Below are positions 43,954-52,470 of a stretch of 64,000 nt of DNA, one piece after another. The notes under the pieces are model-generated. The model worked only from the letters and a program-made list of their open reading frames with translations, had not been told where the DNA came from and ran no database searches. The position numbers were made by a program, and so were the translations under genes. Positions within the stretch are counted from its first letter, which is position 1; each line of letters starts with the position of its first letter. The stretch comes from Rhizobium sp. C1 (lineage in GTDB: Bacteria > Pseudomonadota > Alphaproteobacteria > Rhizobiales > Rhizobiaceae): the NCBI RefSeq assembly GCF_021026335.1, contig NZ_JAJNCY010000012.1, positions 1-64,000 of the forward strand, written 5' to 3'.

Positions 43954-45127
43954 GACCGAAGGCGATAAAGCGCCACGCAACGGCGGTCAATGGGGCCGCA
44001 GCGTCGATCTGCTGATCGTTGGCGGCGGTGTCATGGGGCTTTGGGCGGCGCTGAAGGCGGCGCGCGCGGGCCTCGATGTCCTGCTGGTCGATGAGGGACG
44101 GCTGGGGCAGGGGGCAAGCTACGGCCATCTCGGTGCGCTGATGGCGCACATGCCGGACAAGTGGAACGCCAAGAAGCAGTTTCAGTTCGATGCGCTTCTG
44201 TCGCTGGAGACGGAGGTTCGCGCGCTCGAGGCTGAGACTGGTCTTTCCACCGGCTATGCCCGCACGGGCCGGCTGATCCCGCTGCCGAAGCCGCATCTGC
44301 GCGATATCGCTCTGCGCCATGAGACGGAGGCCAGGATCAATTGGCGGGCAGGCGACGGCCGCCGCTTCGAATGGCGGGTGACCGATCAGCCGCCGGTGCC
44401 CGGCTGGTCTCAAACGGAGGGCATTGAGGGCGGCTTCGTGCTGGACACCTTCGCTGCCCGCGCCAATCCGCGCGGCTTCACCGCGTCTCTGACGGCGGCA
44501 CTCCGGCATTTCAACAACGTTGGCGTGGCCGAGAATGTTGCGGTGCTTGATCTGGATGGAATGCGGTCCGAGGCTCGGCTTTCGACAGGCGACATCATCG
44601 GCTTCGGCCACGCGATTGTCGCCTCGGGCTATCAGGCATTCCCGATGCTGGAGCGTCTGCTCCCGGCGCGGAAGACGCCGCTCGGCATGCCGGTCAAGGG
44701 GCAGTCTGCACTGCTGGCGGCAGAGATCGACCCGTCGCTGCCTCTGATCTTTCTGGATGGGCTCTATGTGGTTCCGCATGAGGGCGCGAAGATTGCCATC
44801 GGGTCGACCAGCGAGAATGTTTTCGATGAGCCCTTCGCGACGGACGAGCAGCTTGAGGCGCTGATTAGGCGGGCGCGGCAACTGGTGCCGGCTCTCAAGG
44901 ATGCGCCTGTGATCGACCGCTGGGCCGGCCTCAGGCCCAAGGCTCTGGCCCGCGACCCGATGGTGGGGCCAGTGCCCGAAGCCCAGCGCATCATCGCGCT
45001 GACAGGGGGCTTCAAAGTCTCCTTCGGCATTGCCCACCGGCTGGCGGATGCGGCACTGCGATCGGTGCTCGGCAGTGCCGAAGTGGAGATCCCTTCGACG
45101 TTTCGCGTCGAACATCATCTGGCTTGA
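43952..45127 (+). CDS. FAD-dependent oxidoreductase, DAO family, possibly MnmC(o)-like
   Basis: A 391-residue DAO-family flavoprotein with FAD site LLIVGGGVMGLWAALKA near residue 21, LGQGASYGHLGALMAH near 50 (the GAS-xGxxG type of amino-group oxidases), and a C-terminal GLRPKALARDPMVGP segment. The family oxidises secondary amines or amino acids (glycine oxidase, MnmC oxidase). Its head-to-head start overlap with mnmD suggests it may supply the oxidase half of a split MnmC. Glycine or sarcosine oxidase is the alternative. GGGAG precedes its ATG by about eleven bases. Confidence 0.82.
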   Translation: MTEGDKAPRNGGQWGRSVDLLIVGGGVMGLWAALKAARAGLDVLLVDEGRLGQGASYGHLGALMAHMPDKWNAKKQFQFDALLSLETEVRALEAETGLSTGYARTGRLIPLPKPHLRDIALRHETEARINWRAGDGRRFEWRVTDQPPVPGWSQTEGIEGGFVLDTFAARANPRGFTASLTAALRHFNNVGVAENVAVLDLDGMRSEARLSTGDIIGFGHAIVASGYQAFPMLERLLPARKTPLGMPVKGQSALLAAEIDPSLPLIFLDGLYVVPHEGAKIAIGSTSENVFDEPFATDEQLEALIRRARQLVPALKDAPVIDRWAGLRPKALARDPMVGPVPEAQRIIALTGGFKVSFGIAHRLADAALRSVLGSAEVEIPSTFRVEHHLA

Positions 45128-45231
45128 GAGGCAGCTGCCGGAGATCAGGCGCGTGAGCGGGAAGAACTCTTCCGCTTTCACGGTGTTTGGGGCTTTCGGT
45201 TTATCCAGACGACAGACGGAATGAGCCTTCC

Positions 45232-45591
45232 ATGTTCACGCTATTGACCGACCTGCCTTCGGCCGTTCTAGGCTTCGAGGCGCGCGGCAAGTTTACGGCA
45301 GCGGATTACGAGACGGTGCTGATGCCGGCAATGGATGCGGCCATCAAGAATGGGCCGGTCAATCTTCTGTTCGTGTTGCCCGAGGGTTTCCACGGAATGG
45401 AACTCAAAGCGTTGCGCGACGATCTGGCGTTCGGGCTGAAGCATTTTCACGACTTCCGGAAATTTGCCTTCGTCACCGACGATGAGGCAATGGCGGCGCT
45501 GACGCGCAATTTCGCCTTCATGATCCCCGCCGAGATGCAGGTCTTTGCCATGGCGGAGCGCGATCGGGCGGTAAGCTGGCTTCAGGCTTGA
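45232..45591 (+). CDS. SpoIIAA-like (STAS-type) protein
   Basis: A 119-residue protein of the SpoIIAA-like family (Pfam PF11964 type). Alternating strands and helices (VLGFEARGKFTAADYETVLM, VNLLFVLPEGFHGMELKALR, FAFVTDDEAMAALTRNFAFM) fit a STAS-type fold. Its function in Gram-negative bacteria is not established. It follows the FAD oxidase by about 100 bases with a weak ribosome binding site, so co-transcription is possible but not certain. Confidence 0.75.
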   Translation: MFTLLTDLPSAVLGFEARGKFTAADYETVLMPAMDAAIKNGPVNLLFVLPEGFHGMELKALRDDLAFGLKHFHDFRKFAFVTDDEAMAALTRNFAFMIPAEMQVFAMAERDRAVSWLQA

Positions 45592-45687
45592 TGCATATGC
45601 CGCAAAGGTGAAATTCGCTCTGGACTGCCGCGGCGGTTTGCAGTTCTCTCCTGCCGAGACATTGCGTAACCGCTGAAGGCAGAACAG

Positions 45688-46608
45688 ATGATTGTCGACG
45701 TCAAAACTTCCCGTGACCTCATTGGCTATGGCCGCAACATTCCGGACCCGAAATGGCCGGGCGGTGCGCGCATCGCGGTGCAGTTCGTGGTGAATTACGA
45801 GGAGGGTGGTGAGAGCTGCATTCTCGATGGCGACCCTGCGTCCGAGAATCTTCTGTCAGAAATCGTCGGCGCCGCCGCCTGGCCGAAACAACGCAATCTC
45901 AATATGGAATCGATTTACGAATACGGTTCCCGCGCCGGTTTCTGGCGGCTGCACCGCATGTTCACACAGCTGAACGTCCCAGTCACCGTTTATGGCGTGA
46001 CGCTCGCCATGGCGCGCAATCCTGAAGCCGTGGCCGCCATGAACGAAGCGGGTTGGGAAATCGCCTCCCACGGCTATCGCTGGCTCGAATACAAGGATTG
46101 CCCGGAAGAGGTGGAGCGGGCCCATATCGCCGAAGCCGTGCGGCTCCACACCGAGGTTGCCGGTTCGCGGCCGCTCGGCATGTATCAGGGCAAGCCGTCG
46201 GACAACACGCTGCGGCTCGTCATGGAAGAGGGCGGCTTCGTCTATTCCTCCGACAACTATTCCGACGATCTGCCCTTCTGGGTGCCGGGGATTGACGGCA
46301 AGCCGTTCCTGATCATCCCCTATACGCTGGAAGCCAACGACATGCGGTTTGCCACGCCGCAGGGATTCAATTCCGGCGATCAGTTCTTCTGCTATCTCAA
46401 GGACGCGTTCGACACGCTCTATGAGGAAGGCAAGGAAGGTTCGCCGAAAATGATGTCGATCGGCCTGCATTGCCGCCTCGTCGGCCGTCCCGGTCGTGCA
46501 GCGGCGCTGAAGCGTTTCATCGAGTACGTGCTGTCCCACGAAAAGGTCTGGGTGCCGCGCCGCATCGATATCGCCAACCATTGGTATGAGCATCATCTGC
46601 CGAAGTGA
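45688..46608 (+). CDS. puuE: Allantoinase, PuuE type
   Basis: A 306-residue polysaccharide-deacetylase-fold allantoinase. It opens allantoin to allantoate in purine catabolism and does not need the usual metal set. NWIG-like segments YGRNIPDPKWPGGARIAVQF at the N-terminus and EIASHGYRWLEYKDCPEEVE near residue 125 are characteristic. Start ATG 45688 follows the GAACAG of the leader without a strong ribosome binding site. It begins the plus-strand purine set; uraD follows 268 bp later, with a terminator in between. Confidence 0.9.
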   Translation: MIVDVKTSRDLIGYGRNIPDPKWPGGARIAVQFVVNYEEGGESCILDGDPASENLLSEIVGAAAWPKQRNLNMESIYEYGSRAGFWRLHRMFTQLNVPVTVYGVTLAMARNPEAVAAMNEAGWEIASHGYRWLEYKDCPEEVERAHIAEAVRLHTEVAGSRPLGMYQGKPSDNTLRLVMEEGGFVYSSDNYSDDLPFWVPGIDGKPFLIIPYTLEANDMRFATPQGFNSGDQFFCYLKDAFDTLYEEGKEGSPKMMSIGLHCRLVGRPGRAAALKRFIEYVLSHEKVWVPRRIDIANHWYEHHLPK

Positions 46609-46767
46609 ACGCACACCCAAAGGTTTCACAACGCTGTAACAGTTGCTGCGCATATTGACGCTCGCGCGAGGCGGGATTGCGATCGATCGTCAGTGTTTGC
46701 AGGCGTCGGACGTCTTCGCGTGGCAGGGTTTCAGGTTTTGATATTGCATGGCTGTTTCAAAAGGTGC

Positions 46768-46797
46768 GCCGTCCGGCCTTGGCTGGACGGCTTTTTT
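46768..46797 (+). terminator. Intrinsic terminator between puuE and uraD
   Basis: GCCGTCC (46768-46774) pairs with GGACGGC (46785-46791), followed by six T residues. It lies 160 bases past puuE, leaving room for a 3' UTR or a small RNA. The uraD promoter must lie in the last 80 bases. Confidence 0.85.
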
Positions 46798-46876
46798 GAT
46801 ATCCTCGCCTCGCCAGCCCCTTGAAAGGCTGCAGACGCGCTGGTCTACTGCGCCGATAAATCAGGAATGACGCGTC

Positions 46877-47371
46877 GTGACCAAAGATGAATTTGTGAGC
46901 CGCTTCGGCGGGGTTTTCGAGCACTCGCCATGGGTGGCGGAGCGTGCTTTTGACGCGGGGGTTGCCAGACCGCTGACAGCCGGCGGCGTTCACGGGGCTA
47001 TGGTTGCAGTCTTTCGCGCGGCTGCCGAGGCCGAGAGGCTCGCGGTGCTGCGCGCTCATCCCGATCTCGCGGGGAAACTTGCGATTGCCGGCGAGCTGAC
47101 GGAAGACAGCCGCAAGGAGCAGGCGGGCGCCGGGCTCGATCGTCTGACCGCTGACGAACATGTGCGCTTCACCACCCTCAACAGCGCCTATGTCGAGACG
47201 TTCGGCTTTCCGTTCATCATCGCGGTGAAAGGTTTGAACAAGGATGACATCCTCAAGTCCTTCGAAACGCGTATCAACAACGACCGGAACACGGAGTTCG
47301 CAACCGCCTCCGCGCAGGTGGAACGCATCGCGCTTCTGCGGCTGACCGGCCTGCTTCCGGAAGGACGCTGA
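46877..47371 (+). CDS. uraD: OHCU decarboxylase
   Basis: A 164-residue enzyme converting 2-oxo-4-hydroxy-4-carboxy-5-ureidoimidazoline to (S)-allantoin. The active-site His is in LRAHPDLAGKLAIAG near residue 59, and the Glu is in the GELTEDSRKEQAGAGLDRL segment. The start is GTG 46877, with GGAATGA upstream. It is separate from the uraH gene, with a TA pair and allA between. Most rhizobial clusters keep these genes adjacent. Confidence 0.93.
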   Translation: MTKDEFVSRFGGVFEHSPWVAERAFDAGVARPLTAGGVHGAMVAVFRAAAEAERLAVLRAHPDLAGKLAIAGELTEDSRKEQAGAGLDRLTADEHVRFTTLNSAYVETFGFPFIIAVKGLNKDDILKSFETRINNDRNTEFATASAQVERIALLRLTGLLPEGR

Positions 47372-47477
47372 GGATCGTTCGGTGTGCGCTTGTCGCAAAC
47401 CCCTCAAGCCGGCGCATGGCGTGACGGATGGTCCGGTCTGGACTATACTGACGGGGTTGCTGCAGGGAGCCAAGGTC

Positions 47478-47771
47478 ATGCGGCCATCGGAACTGGTACG
47501 GTTGAAGGCAGTTGAAATCCGCGCGCTGACGGCGCGCTATCCGACGCTTGCCCATCCGCGCGTGTTCGGTTCGGCGGCGCGTGGGGACGACCGGCCGGAT
47601 AGCGATATCGACATTCTGGTGGATGCGCTGGATGGTGCGACGTTGTTTCATATCGGCGGATTGATGGAGGAGTTGAAGGAGCTTCTGGGCGTCAAGGTTG
47701 ATGTGATGACCCCTGGAGATTTCCCACCGCGTGTGCGCCAGCAGGTTCTGAATGAAGCCCGGCCCATATGA
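47478..47771 (+). CDS. mntA: MntA-type nucleotidyltransferase antitoxin
   Basis: A 97-residue minimal nucleotidyltransferase. The GSx10DxD signature is complete: Gly31-Ser32 and Asp43-x-Asp45 in VFGSAARGDDRPDSDIDILV, with a third Asp near residue 75 (VDVMT). In MNT/HEPN modules the MNT protein modifies and silences the HEPN toxin, usually by adding AMP to a tyrosine. The stop overlaps the HEPN start by four bases. GGAGC-like sequence precedes ATG 47478. Confidence 0.88.
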   Translation: MRPSELVRLKAVEIRALTARYPTLAHPRVFGSAARGDDRPDSDIDILVDALDGATLFHIGGLMEELKELLGVKVDVMTPGDFPPRVRQQVLNEARPI

Positions 47772-48115
47772 GTAGGGAAAGGCGCCTCCCGGATTACATC
47801 CGAGATATGAGATTGGCGGCGAGCGATGCGGTATCGTTCATCGGAGACATGACGTTTGAAGCTTTTGAAGAGGATCGGAAGACACAGCGCGCTGTCATCA
47901 TGTGCCTGACGACCATCGGAGAAGCCTCGGCGCGTATTGCTGAACGCCACCGCAACTTTGTTGACAGTCATCCGGCGTTGCCGTGGCATGAAATGCGAGG
48001 TCTGCGCAACCGCATCGTTCATGGGTATTCTGACATCAATCTCGAACTTGTGTACCGAACAGTCGTGGCATCCTTGCCGATCCTTTGTTGGGCAACTCGA
48101 TGGCATCCTTCTTGA
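47768..48115 (+). CDS. hepT: HepT-type HEPN ribonuclease toxin, C-terminus frameshifted
   Basis: A 115-residue HEPN (DUF86) protein with the RX4HXY motif R80-x4-H85-x-Y87 (RNRIVHGY), the active site and the tyrosine that MntA modifies. The C-terminus is odd: after Leu106 the frame reads CWATRWHPS and stops. If one T in the CTTT at 48083-48086 is removed, the frame instead continues VGQLDGILLED to a stop at 48122, a typical HepT end. Either a real +1 mutation trims the tail or a sequencing error inserted a T. The catalytic motif is intact either way. Confidence 0.85.
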   Translation: MSRERRLPDYIRDMRLAASDAVSFIGDMTFEAFEEDRKTQRAVIMCLTTIGEASARIAERHRNFVDSHPALPWHEMRGLRNRIVHGYSDINLELVYRTVVASLPILCWATRWHPS

Positions 48116-48137
48116 AGATTAAGACCCGGAGCTTCCC

Positions 48138-48638
48138 CTGACACGCATTCTCCCCATCCATCCCCTCACCAGATCCGCCTTCGCGCCCTTCGGCGATGTC
48201 ATCGAGGCTGACCCTTCCACGATGCGGCTCATCAATGGCGGCACGACGGAGCGGTTTCATGCGCTGGCCTATGCCGAGGCGTTGGGCGAGGGCGCGAGTG
48301 TCATCCTCAACATCTTCCGCGGCCAGCCGCGCGCCTTTCCCTATTCCGTCAACATGATGGAGCGGCATCCGTTCGGCAGCCAGTCGTTCTCGCCGTTGTC
48401 CGGTCGGCTCTTCCTCGTCGTGGTGGCCGAGGACGAGGGCGGCAAGCCAGGCGTGCCGCAGGTGTTTCTGGCCGGCGCGCATCAGGGCGTGAACTATCGC
48501 GCCAATGTCTGGCATCATCCGCTGATGTCGCTCAAGGAAATCAGCGATTTTCTCGTTGTAGACCGGACCGGGCCCGGCAATAATCTCGAGGAATATTTCT
48601 ATTCCGAACCCTTCATCATCGAGGAGCCCAACGCATGA
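48138..48638 (+). CDS. allA: Ureidoglycolate lyase
   Basis: A 166-residue AllA-type enzyme that splits ureidoglycolate to glyoxylate and urea. Homologous sequence begins at [20 protein letters not shown], well upstream of the first ATG (48222), and the only plausible start is CTG at 48138, with GGAG at 48128-48131. The cupin-like body is visible in [20 protein letters not shown] and [15 protein letters not shown]. Starting at 48222 would lose about 28 residues of the fold. The CTG start, or a mutated ATG, is inferred. Confidence 0.87.
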   Translation: MTRILPIHPLTRSAFAPFGDVIEADPSTMRLINGGTTERFHALAYAEALGEGASVILNIFRGQPRAFPYSVNMMERHPFGSQSFSPLSGRLFLVVVAEDEGGKPGVPQVFLAGAHQGVNYRANVWHHPLMSLKEISDFLVVDRTGPGNNLEEYFYSEPFIIEEPNA

Positions 48639-48991
48639 CCGGTCTCACCACGCACGTTCTTGACACCGCGCTCGGCAAGCCGGCCGAGGGGTTGACGATC
48701 GATCTCTTCAAGATCGAGGCGCATGGCCCGGTTCGCATCATGTCGGTGGTGACCAATTCCGACGGCCGCGTTGACGGCGGGCCGATGTTGATTGGCGATA
48801 ACTTCCAGAAGGGGCAATACGAGCTTCTGTTCCATGCCGGCGCATACCTGAAGAAGACCGGACAGGTGCTGGCTGACCCGCCGTTTCTCGATCTCGTGCC
48901 GATCCGCTTCGGCATTGCCGACACGAGCGCGCATTACCATGTGCCGCTGCTGATTTCGCCCTGGAGCTATTCCACCTATCGCGGGAGCTAA
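48635..48991 (+). CDS. uraH: 5-hydroxyisourate hydrolase (transthyretin-like)
   Basis: A 118-residue HIUase that hydrolyses 5-hydroxyisourate to OHCU. The signature tail YSTYRGS at the C-terminus and the N-terminal [17 protein letters not shown] are diagnostic. The start overlaps the allA stop by four bases, so the two are coupled. It provides the step between PuuD and UraD. Confidence 0.95.
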   Translation: MTGLTTHVLDTALGKPAEGLTIDLFKIEAHGPVRIMSVVTNSDGRVDGGPMLIGDNFQKGQYELLFHAGAYLKKTGQVLADPPFLDLVPIRFGIADTSAHYHVPLLISPWSYSTYRGS

Positions 48992-48994
48992 ACC

Positions 48995-49735
48995 ATGCGC
49001 CTTGCCGTGATTGCCGACATTCACGGGAACGATCTTGCACTTCAGGCCGTGCTGGATGACATCGCGGGCCAGGGGATCGATGACATCGTCAACCTCGGCG
49101 ATTGCTTCAGCGGGCCGCTGGAGCCGGGCAAGGTTGCTGCACGGTTGACGGCGATGGATATCCCCACGGTGCGCGGCAATCATGATCGCTATCTGATCGA
49201 GCAGTCGTCCGAGGCGATGTGGCCATCCGACAGGATTGCGCATGGCGAGATGCTGCCCGGGCATTTCGACTGGATCAGGGGGCTGCCGGTTACCCATGTG
49301 CATCGCGGCGAATTCTACATGTGCCATGCGACGCCGCAGGACGATAATCGATACTGGCTGGAAGAGGTGCTGGAGGACGGATCGGTTCGACGCAAGTCTC
49401 TCGCGGAAATCGAGGCGCTGGCTGAGGGGATCGAACAGCCTGTTGTCCTCTTTGCGCATAGCCACCTGCCGGCGATGCTGCGGCTTTCGGATGGGCGGCT
49501 GATGGTCAATCCGGGCAGTGTCGGTTGCCCTGGCTATGACGATGTCGCGCCCTATCCGCACAAGATCGAGGCGGGGCATCCACTGGCAAGCTATGCCATC
49601 GTGGAAAAGGGCGCCGCGGGCTACGGCGTCACCTTCCGTAATGTCTCTTACGATCACATGGCCATGGCGGCGCTTGCGGCAAGCTATGGTCGACCGCAGT
49701 GGGCGTCGGCGCTGGCGAGGGGCTGGCTGGAATAA
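48995..49735 (+). CDS. YfcE-type metallophosphoesterase
   Basis: A 246-residue calcineurin-like phosphoesterase. The metal-binding motifs are DIHGNDLAL near residue 6, GDCFSGPLEPG near 37, GNHDRYLI near 62, and FAHSHLPAM near 153 plus NPGSVGCPG near 175. The family hydrolyses phosphodiesters; the substrate here is unknown. It starts three bases after uraH and may be co-transcribed, though no purine role is obvious. Confidence 0.9.
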   Translation: MRLAVIADIHGNDLALQAVLDDIAGQGIDDIVNLGDCFSGPLEPGKVAARLTAMDIPTVRGNHDRYLIEQSSEAMWPSDRIAHGEMLPGHFDWIRGLPVTHVHRGEFYMCHATPQDDNRYWLEEVLEDGSVRRKSLAEIEALAEGIEQPVVLFAHSHLPAMLRLSDGRLMVNPGSVGCPGYDDVAPYPHKIEAGHPLASYAIVEKGAAGYGVTFRNVSYDHMAMAALAASYGRPQWASALARGWLE

Positions 49736-49844
49736 TCCGATATCTCTGAATAGCAAAAGCCGCGTGGCAGTACATCCGTGCTCACGCGGCCCTCTATCAT
49801 TCGGCGTCAAAACACCGGATTGAGACCAGTGTGCGCTCAGATGC

Positions 49845-49859
49845 TTAACAAATGGTTAA
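49845..49859. promoter_or_regulatory. TTAA-N7-TTAA motif between convergent genes
   Basis: TTAA (49845-49848), CAAATGG, TTAA (49856-49859); the minus strand contains TTAACCAT, an extended CtrA half-site. It lies between the phosphoesterase and guaD stops, far from any start codon. It may be an orphan or structural CtrA site, or chance. Confidence 0.4.
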
Positions 49860-49893
49860 TCGTTTTCGGGGTTTCAAGGCCCCGAATTGACGA

Positions 49894-51207
49894 TTATCCA
49901 GCCAGTGCCGATTTCGCTGGCTTTCCAGCGACATAGGTCTCGGCAATGGCGCGGTCGTCGCCCATTGTCTGGAGCAGGAAGAGCTCTTCGGCCAGTGTCG
50001 AGACCACTTCGGCCTTCAGCGCCATGGCGGGCGTCGCGCGCATGTCCATGACGACAAGGTCGGCGTCCATGCCGGGAGCGATCCCGCCGATATGGTTCTG
50101 CAACGACAGGGCTTCGGCGTTGCCGCGTGTCATCCACCAGAAGCTTTCCAGCGGGTTCAGGCGCTCGGCCTGCAATTGCTGGATCTTGTAGGCCTCGTCC
50201 ATCGTGCGCAGCATGGAATAGGACGAGCCGCCGCCGATATCGGTGGCGACCGCGGTGCGCACGGGCTTGGCCCGGTTGGTCATCTTGCGCAGCGGAAAGA
50301 GGCCGGAGCCGAGGAAGAGGTTCGAGGTCGGGCAATGCACGGCGATGCCGCCAGCCTCGCTCAAGGCGTCCATCTCGCGTTCCGACAGGTGGATCGCGTG
50401 GCCGAACAGCGTGTTGGGGCCGAGCAGGCCGTAATGCGCGTAAACGTCGGTGTAATCCTTCGCCTGCGGATAGAGTTCGCAGGTGAAGCGGATCTCGTCG
50501 AGGTTTTCCGACAGATGCGTCTGCACATGCAGGTTGGGGAATTCCTTCACCAGCGCGCCGGCAGCTACCATCTGTTCGGGCGTCGAGGTGATGGCGAAGC
50601 GGGGCGTGATGGCGACATGGTTGCGGCCCTTGCCGTGCCAGTCGGCGATCACCTGCTTCGTGTCTTCATAGCCGGCTTGCGCAGTGTCGCGCAGCGCTTC
50701 GGGCGCATCGCGGTCCATCATGACCTTGCCGGCGACCATGCGCATGTTGCGCTTCAGGCTTTCGGCGAAGAAGGCGTCGGCGGAGGTCTTATGCACCGAG
50801 CAATAGGCAACCGCCGTCGTCGTGCCGTGACGGACCATTTCGTCGAAGAAATGGACAGCGATGCGGGCGGCGTGATCGGCGGAGGCGAAGCGCTGCTCCT
50901 CGATGAACGTATAGGTGTTCAGCCATTCCAGCAGGTTCGCGGCATAGGAGCCAATGACCTGCATCTGCGGGAAATGCAGGTGCGTGTCGATCAGGCCGGG
51001 CAGGATGAGATTTGGGCGGTGGTCGCGCGTCTCGGTATCTGCCGGGGCCTTGGCCTTCACGTCCGCAAAGCCGCCGACGGCCGAGACGAGGCCGTCTTCG
51101 ATGAGGATGCCGCCGTCTTCTTCGTAGAGATAGGCGGCGGTATCGGTAAGGGTTTCAGGCTTGCGGTCGAAGGAGAGGACGCGTCCGCGAAGAAGAAATG
51201 CAGTCAT
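49894..51207 (-). CDS. guaD: Guanine deaminase
   Basis: A 437-residue amidohydrolase that converts guanine to xanthine. The metal-ligand motif LIDTHLHFPQMQ is near residue 72, the HLSENLDEI segment near 232, HAIHLSEREM near 270, and the late metal Asp in AVATDIGGGSS near 320. The ATG overlaps the puuD stop by four bases, so it is the last gene of the xdh-puuD-guaD transcript. It feeds guanine into the xanthine dehydrogenase step. Confidence 0.94.
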   Translation of the reverse strand: MTAFLLRGRVLSFDRKPETLTDTAAYLYEEDGGILIEDGLVSAVGGFADVKAKAPADTETRDHRPNLILPGLIDTHLHFPQMQVIGSYAANLLEWLNTYTFIEEQRFASADHAARIAVHFFDEMVRHGTTTAVAYCSVHKTSADAFFAESLKRNMRMVAGKVMMDRDAPEALRDTAQAGYEDTKQVIADWHGKGRNHVAITPRFAITSTPEQMVAAGALVKEFPNLHVQTHLSENLDEIRFTCELYPQAKDYTDVYAHYGLLGPNTLFGHAIHLSEREMDALSEAGGIAVHCPTSNLFLGSGLFPLRKMTNRAKPVRTAVATDIGGGSSYSMLRTMDEAYKIQQLQAERLNPLESFWWMTRGNAEALSLQNHIGGIAPGMDADLVVMDMRATPAMALKAEVVSTLAEELFLLQTMGDDRAIAETYVAGKPAKSALAG

Positions 51208-52448
51208 TGAGTAGAAGCCTTGGCAGTGGCGCTTTCGTACCAGGCGGTCAGAACCTTGCGCTCATCCAGCGTGATATCGGTGACATTTCCGGGTGGCATG
51301 GCATGCGAGCGGCCTGCCTGGAGATAGATTTCGCGGGCATGGGCGGCAATGGCCGCGTCGCTGTCAAAGGCGACGCCCTTGGGTGGGCGGGCAATGCCTT
51401 CATAGACAGGCTCTGCCGTGTGGCACATCATGCAGCGCGTGCCGATGACGTCCTTGGCCGCATTGAAATGCGGGTCGCCGGCGAAGCGCTGGAAGGCGGG
51501 GGCGATCGAGGACGTGTCGTTCTCGCCGCCGCCGAGAATTTTCGGCACGGTGGAAAGCCACATGATGATGATGAAAATGATAGCGGTGACGGCCCAGGTC
51601 CAGGTCGGCTTGCCCTTGCGGGCGTGGGTCGTGTTGAACCAGTGGCGGATCGTGACGCCCATGAGGAAGACGAGGGCTGCGATGATCCAGTTGTATTTCG
51701 TGCCGAAGGCCAACGGATAGTGGTTGGACAGCATAAAGAAGATGACGGGCAGCGTCAGGTAGTTGTTGTGCAACGAGCGCTGCTTTGCGATCGCGCCGTA
51801 TTTCGGGTCGGGTGTGCGGCCCGCAATGAGATCGGCGACGACGATCTTCTGGTTCGGGATGATGATGAAGAAGACGTTGGCCGACATGATCGTGGCGGTG
51901 AAGGCGCCGAGATGCAGGAAGGCGGCGCGGCCGGTGAAGACCTGCGTGTAGCCCCAGGCCATGGCGACCAGCGCGACATAGAGCAGCGCCATCAGGCCCC
52001 AGGTGTTCTTGCCGATGGGCGATTTGCACAGCGTGTCATAGATGATCCAGCCGACCGAGAGCGAGGCGAGCGAAATGAGGATCGCCTGCCATTGCGGCAC
52101 GTCGAGCACGTGGCGGTCGATGAGGAAGAGGTCGGCGCCGCCATAATAGACCACTGCCAGCATGGCAAAGCCTGAGAGCCAGGTGGCGTAGCTTTCCCAT
52201 TTGAACCACGTCAGATGCTCCGGCATGCTTGCCGGGGCGACCAGGTACTTGCGGATATGATAGAAGCCGCCGCCATGGACCTGCCATTCCTCGCCATAGG
52301 CTCCGGGCGGCAGGTCGGGCGCTTTGCGCAAGCCCAGATCGAGGGCGATGAAATAGAAGGATGAGCCGATCCAGGCGATGGCCGTCACGACGTGAAGCCA
52401 TCTCACCGCAAAGGCGAGCCATTCCCAGGCAATGGCGTATTCGTACAT
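51204..52448 (-). CDS. puuD: Membrane urate hydroxylase with fused cytochrome c (PuuD)
   Basis: A 414-residue urate-degrading protein. The first 300 residues hold eight to nine hydrophobic segments (DUF989 type), and the C-terminal part is a cytochrome c domain with CxxCH at Cys339-Cys342-His343 (TRCMMCH). It oxidises urate to 5-hydroxyisourate and passes electrons to the respiratory chain, instead of producing peroxide like soluble uricase. It is coupled to guaD by a four-base overlap. The linker to xdhC is 22 bases. Confidence 0.94.
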   Translation of the reverse strand: MYEYAIAWEWLAFAVRWLHVVTAIAWIGSSFYFIALDLGLRKAPDLPPGAYGEEWQVHGGGFYHIRKYLVAPASMPEHLTWFKWESYATWLSGFAMLAVVYYGGADLFLIDRHVLDVPQWQAILISLASLSVGWIIYDTLCKSPIGKNTWGLMALLYVALVAMAWGYTQVFTGRAAFLHLGAFTATIMSANVFFIIIPNQKIVVADLIAGRTPDPKYGAIAKQRSLHNNYLTLPVIFFMLSNHYPLAFGTKYNWIIAALVFLMGVTIRHWFNTTHARKGKPTWTWAVTAIIFIIIMWLSTVPKILGGGENDTSSIAPAFQRFAGDPHFNAAKDVIGTRCMMCHTAEPVYEGIARPPKGVAFDSDAAIAAHAREIYLQAGRSHAMPPGNVTDITLDERKVLTAWYESATAKASTQ

Positions 52449-52470
52449 TCAGATCCTCTTGTTCCCCAAC

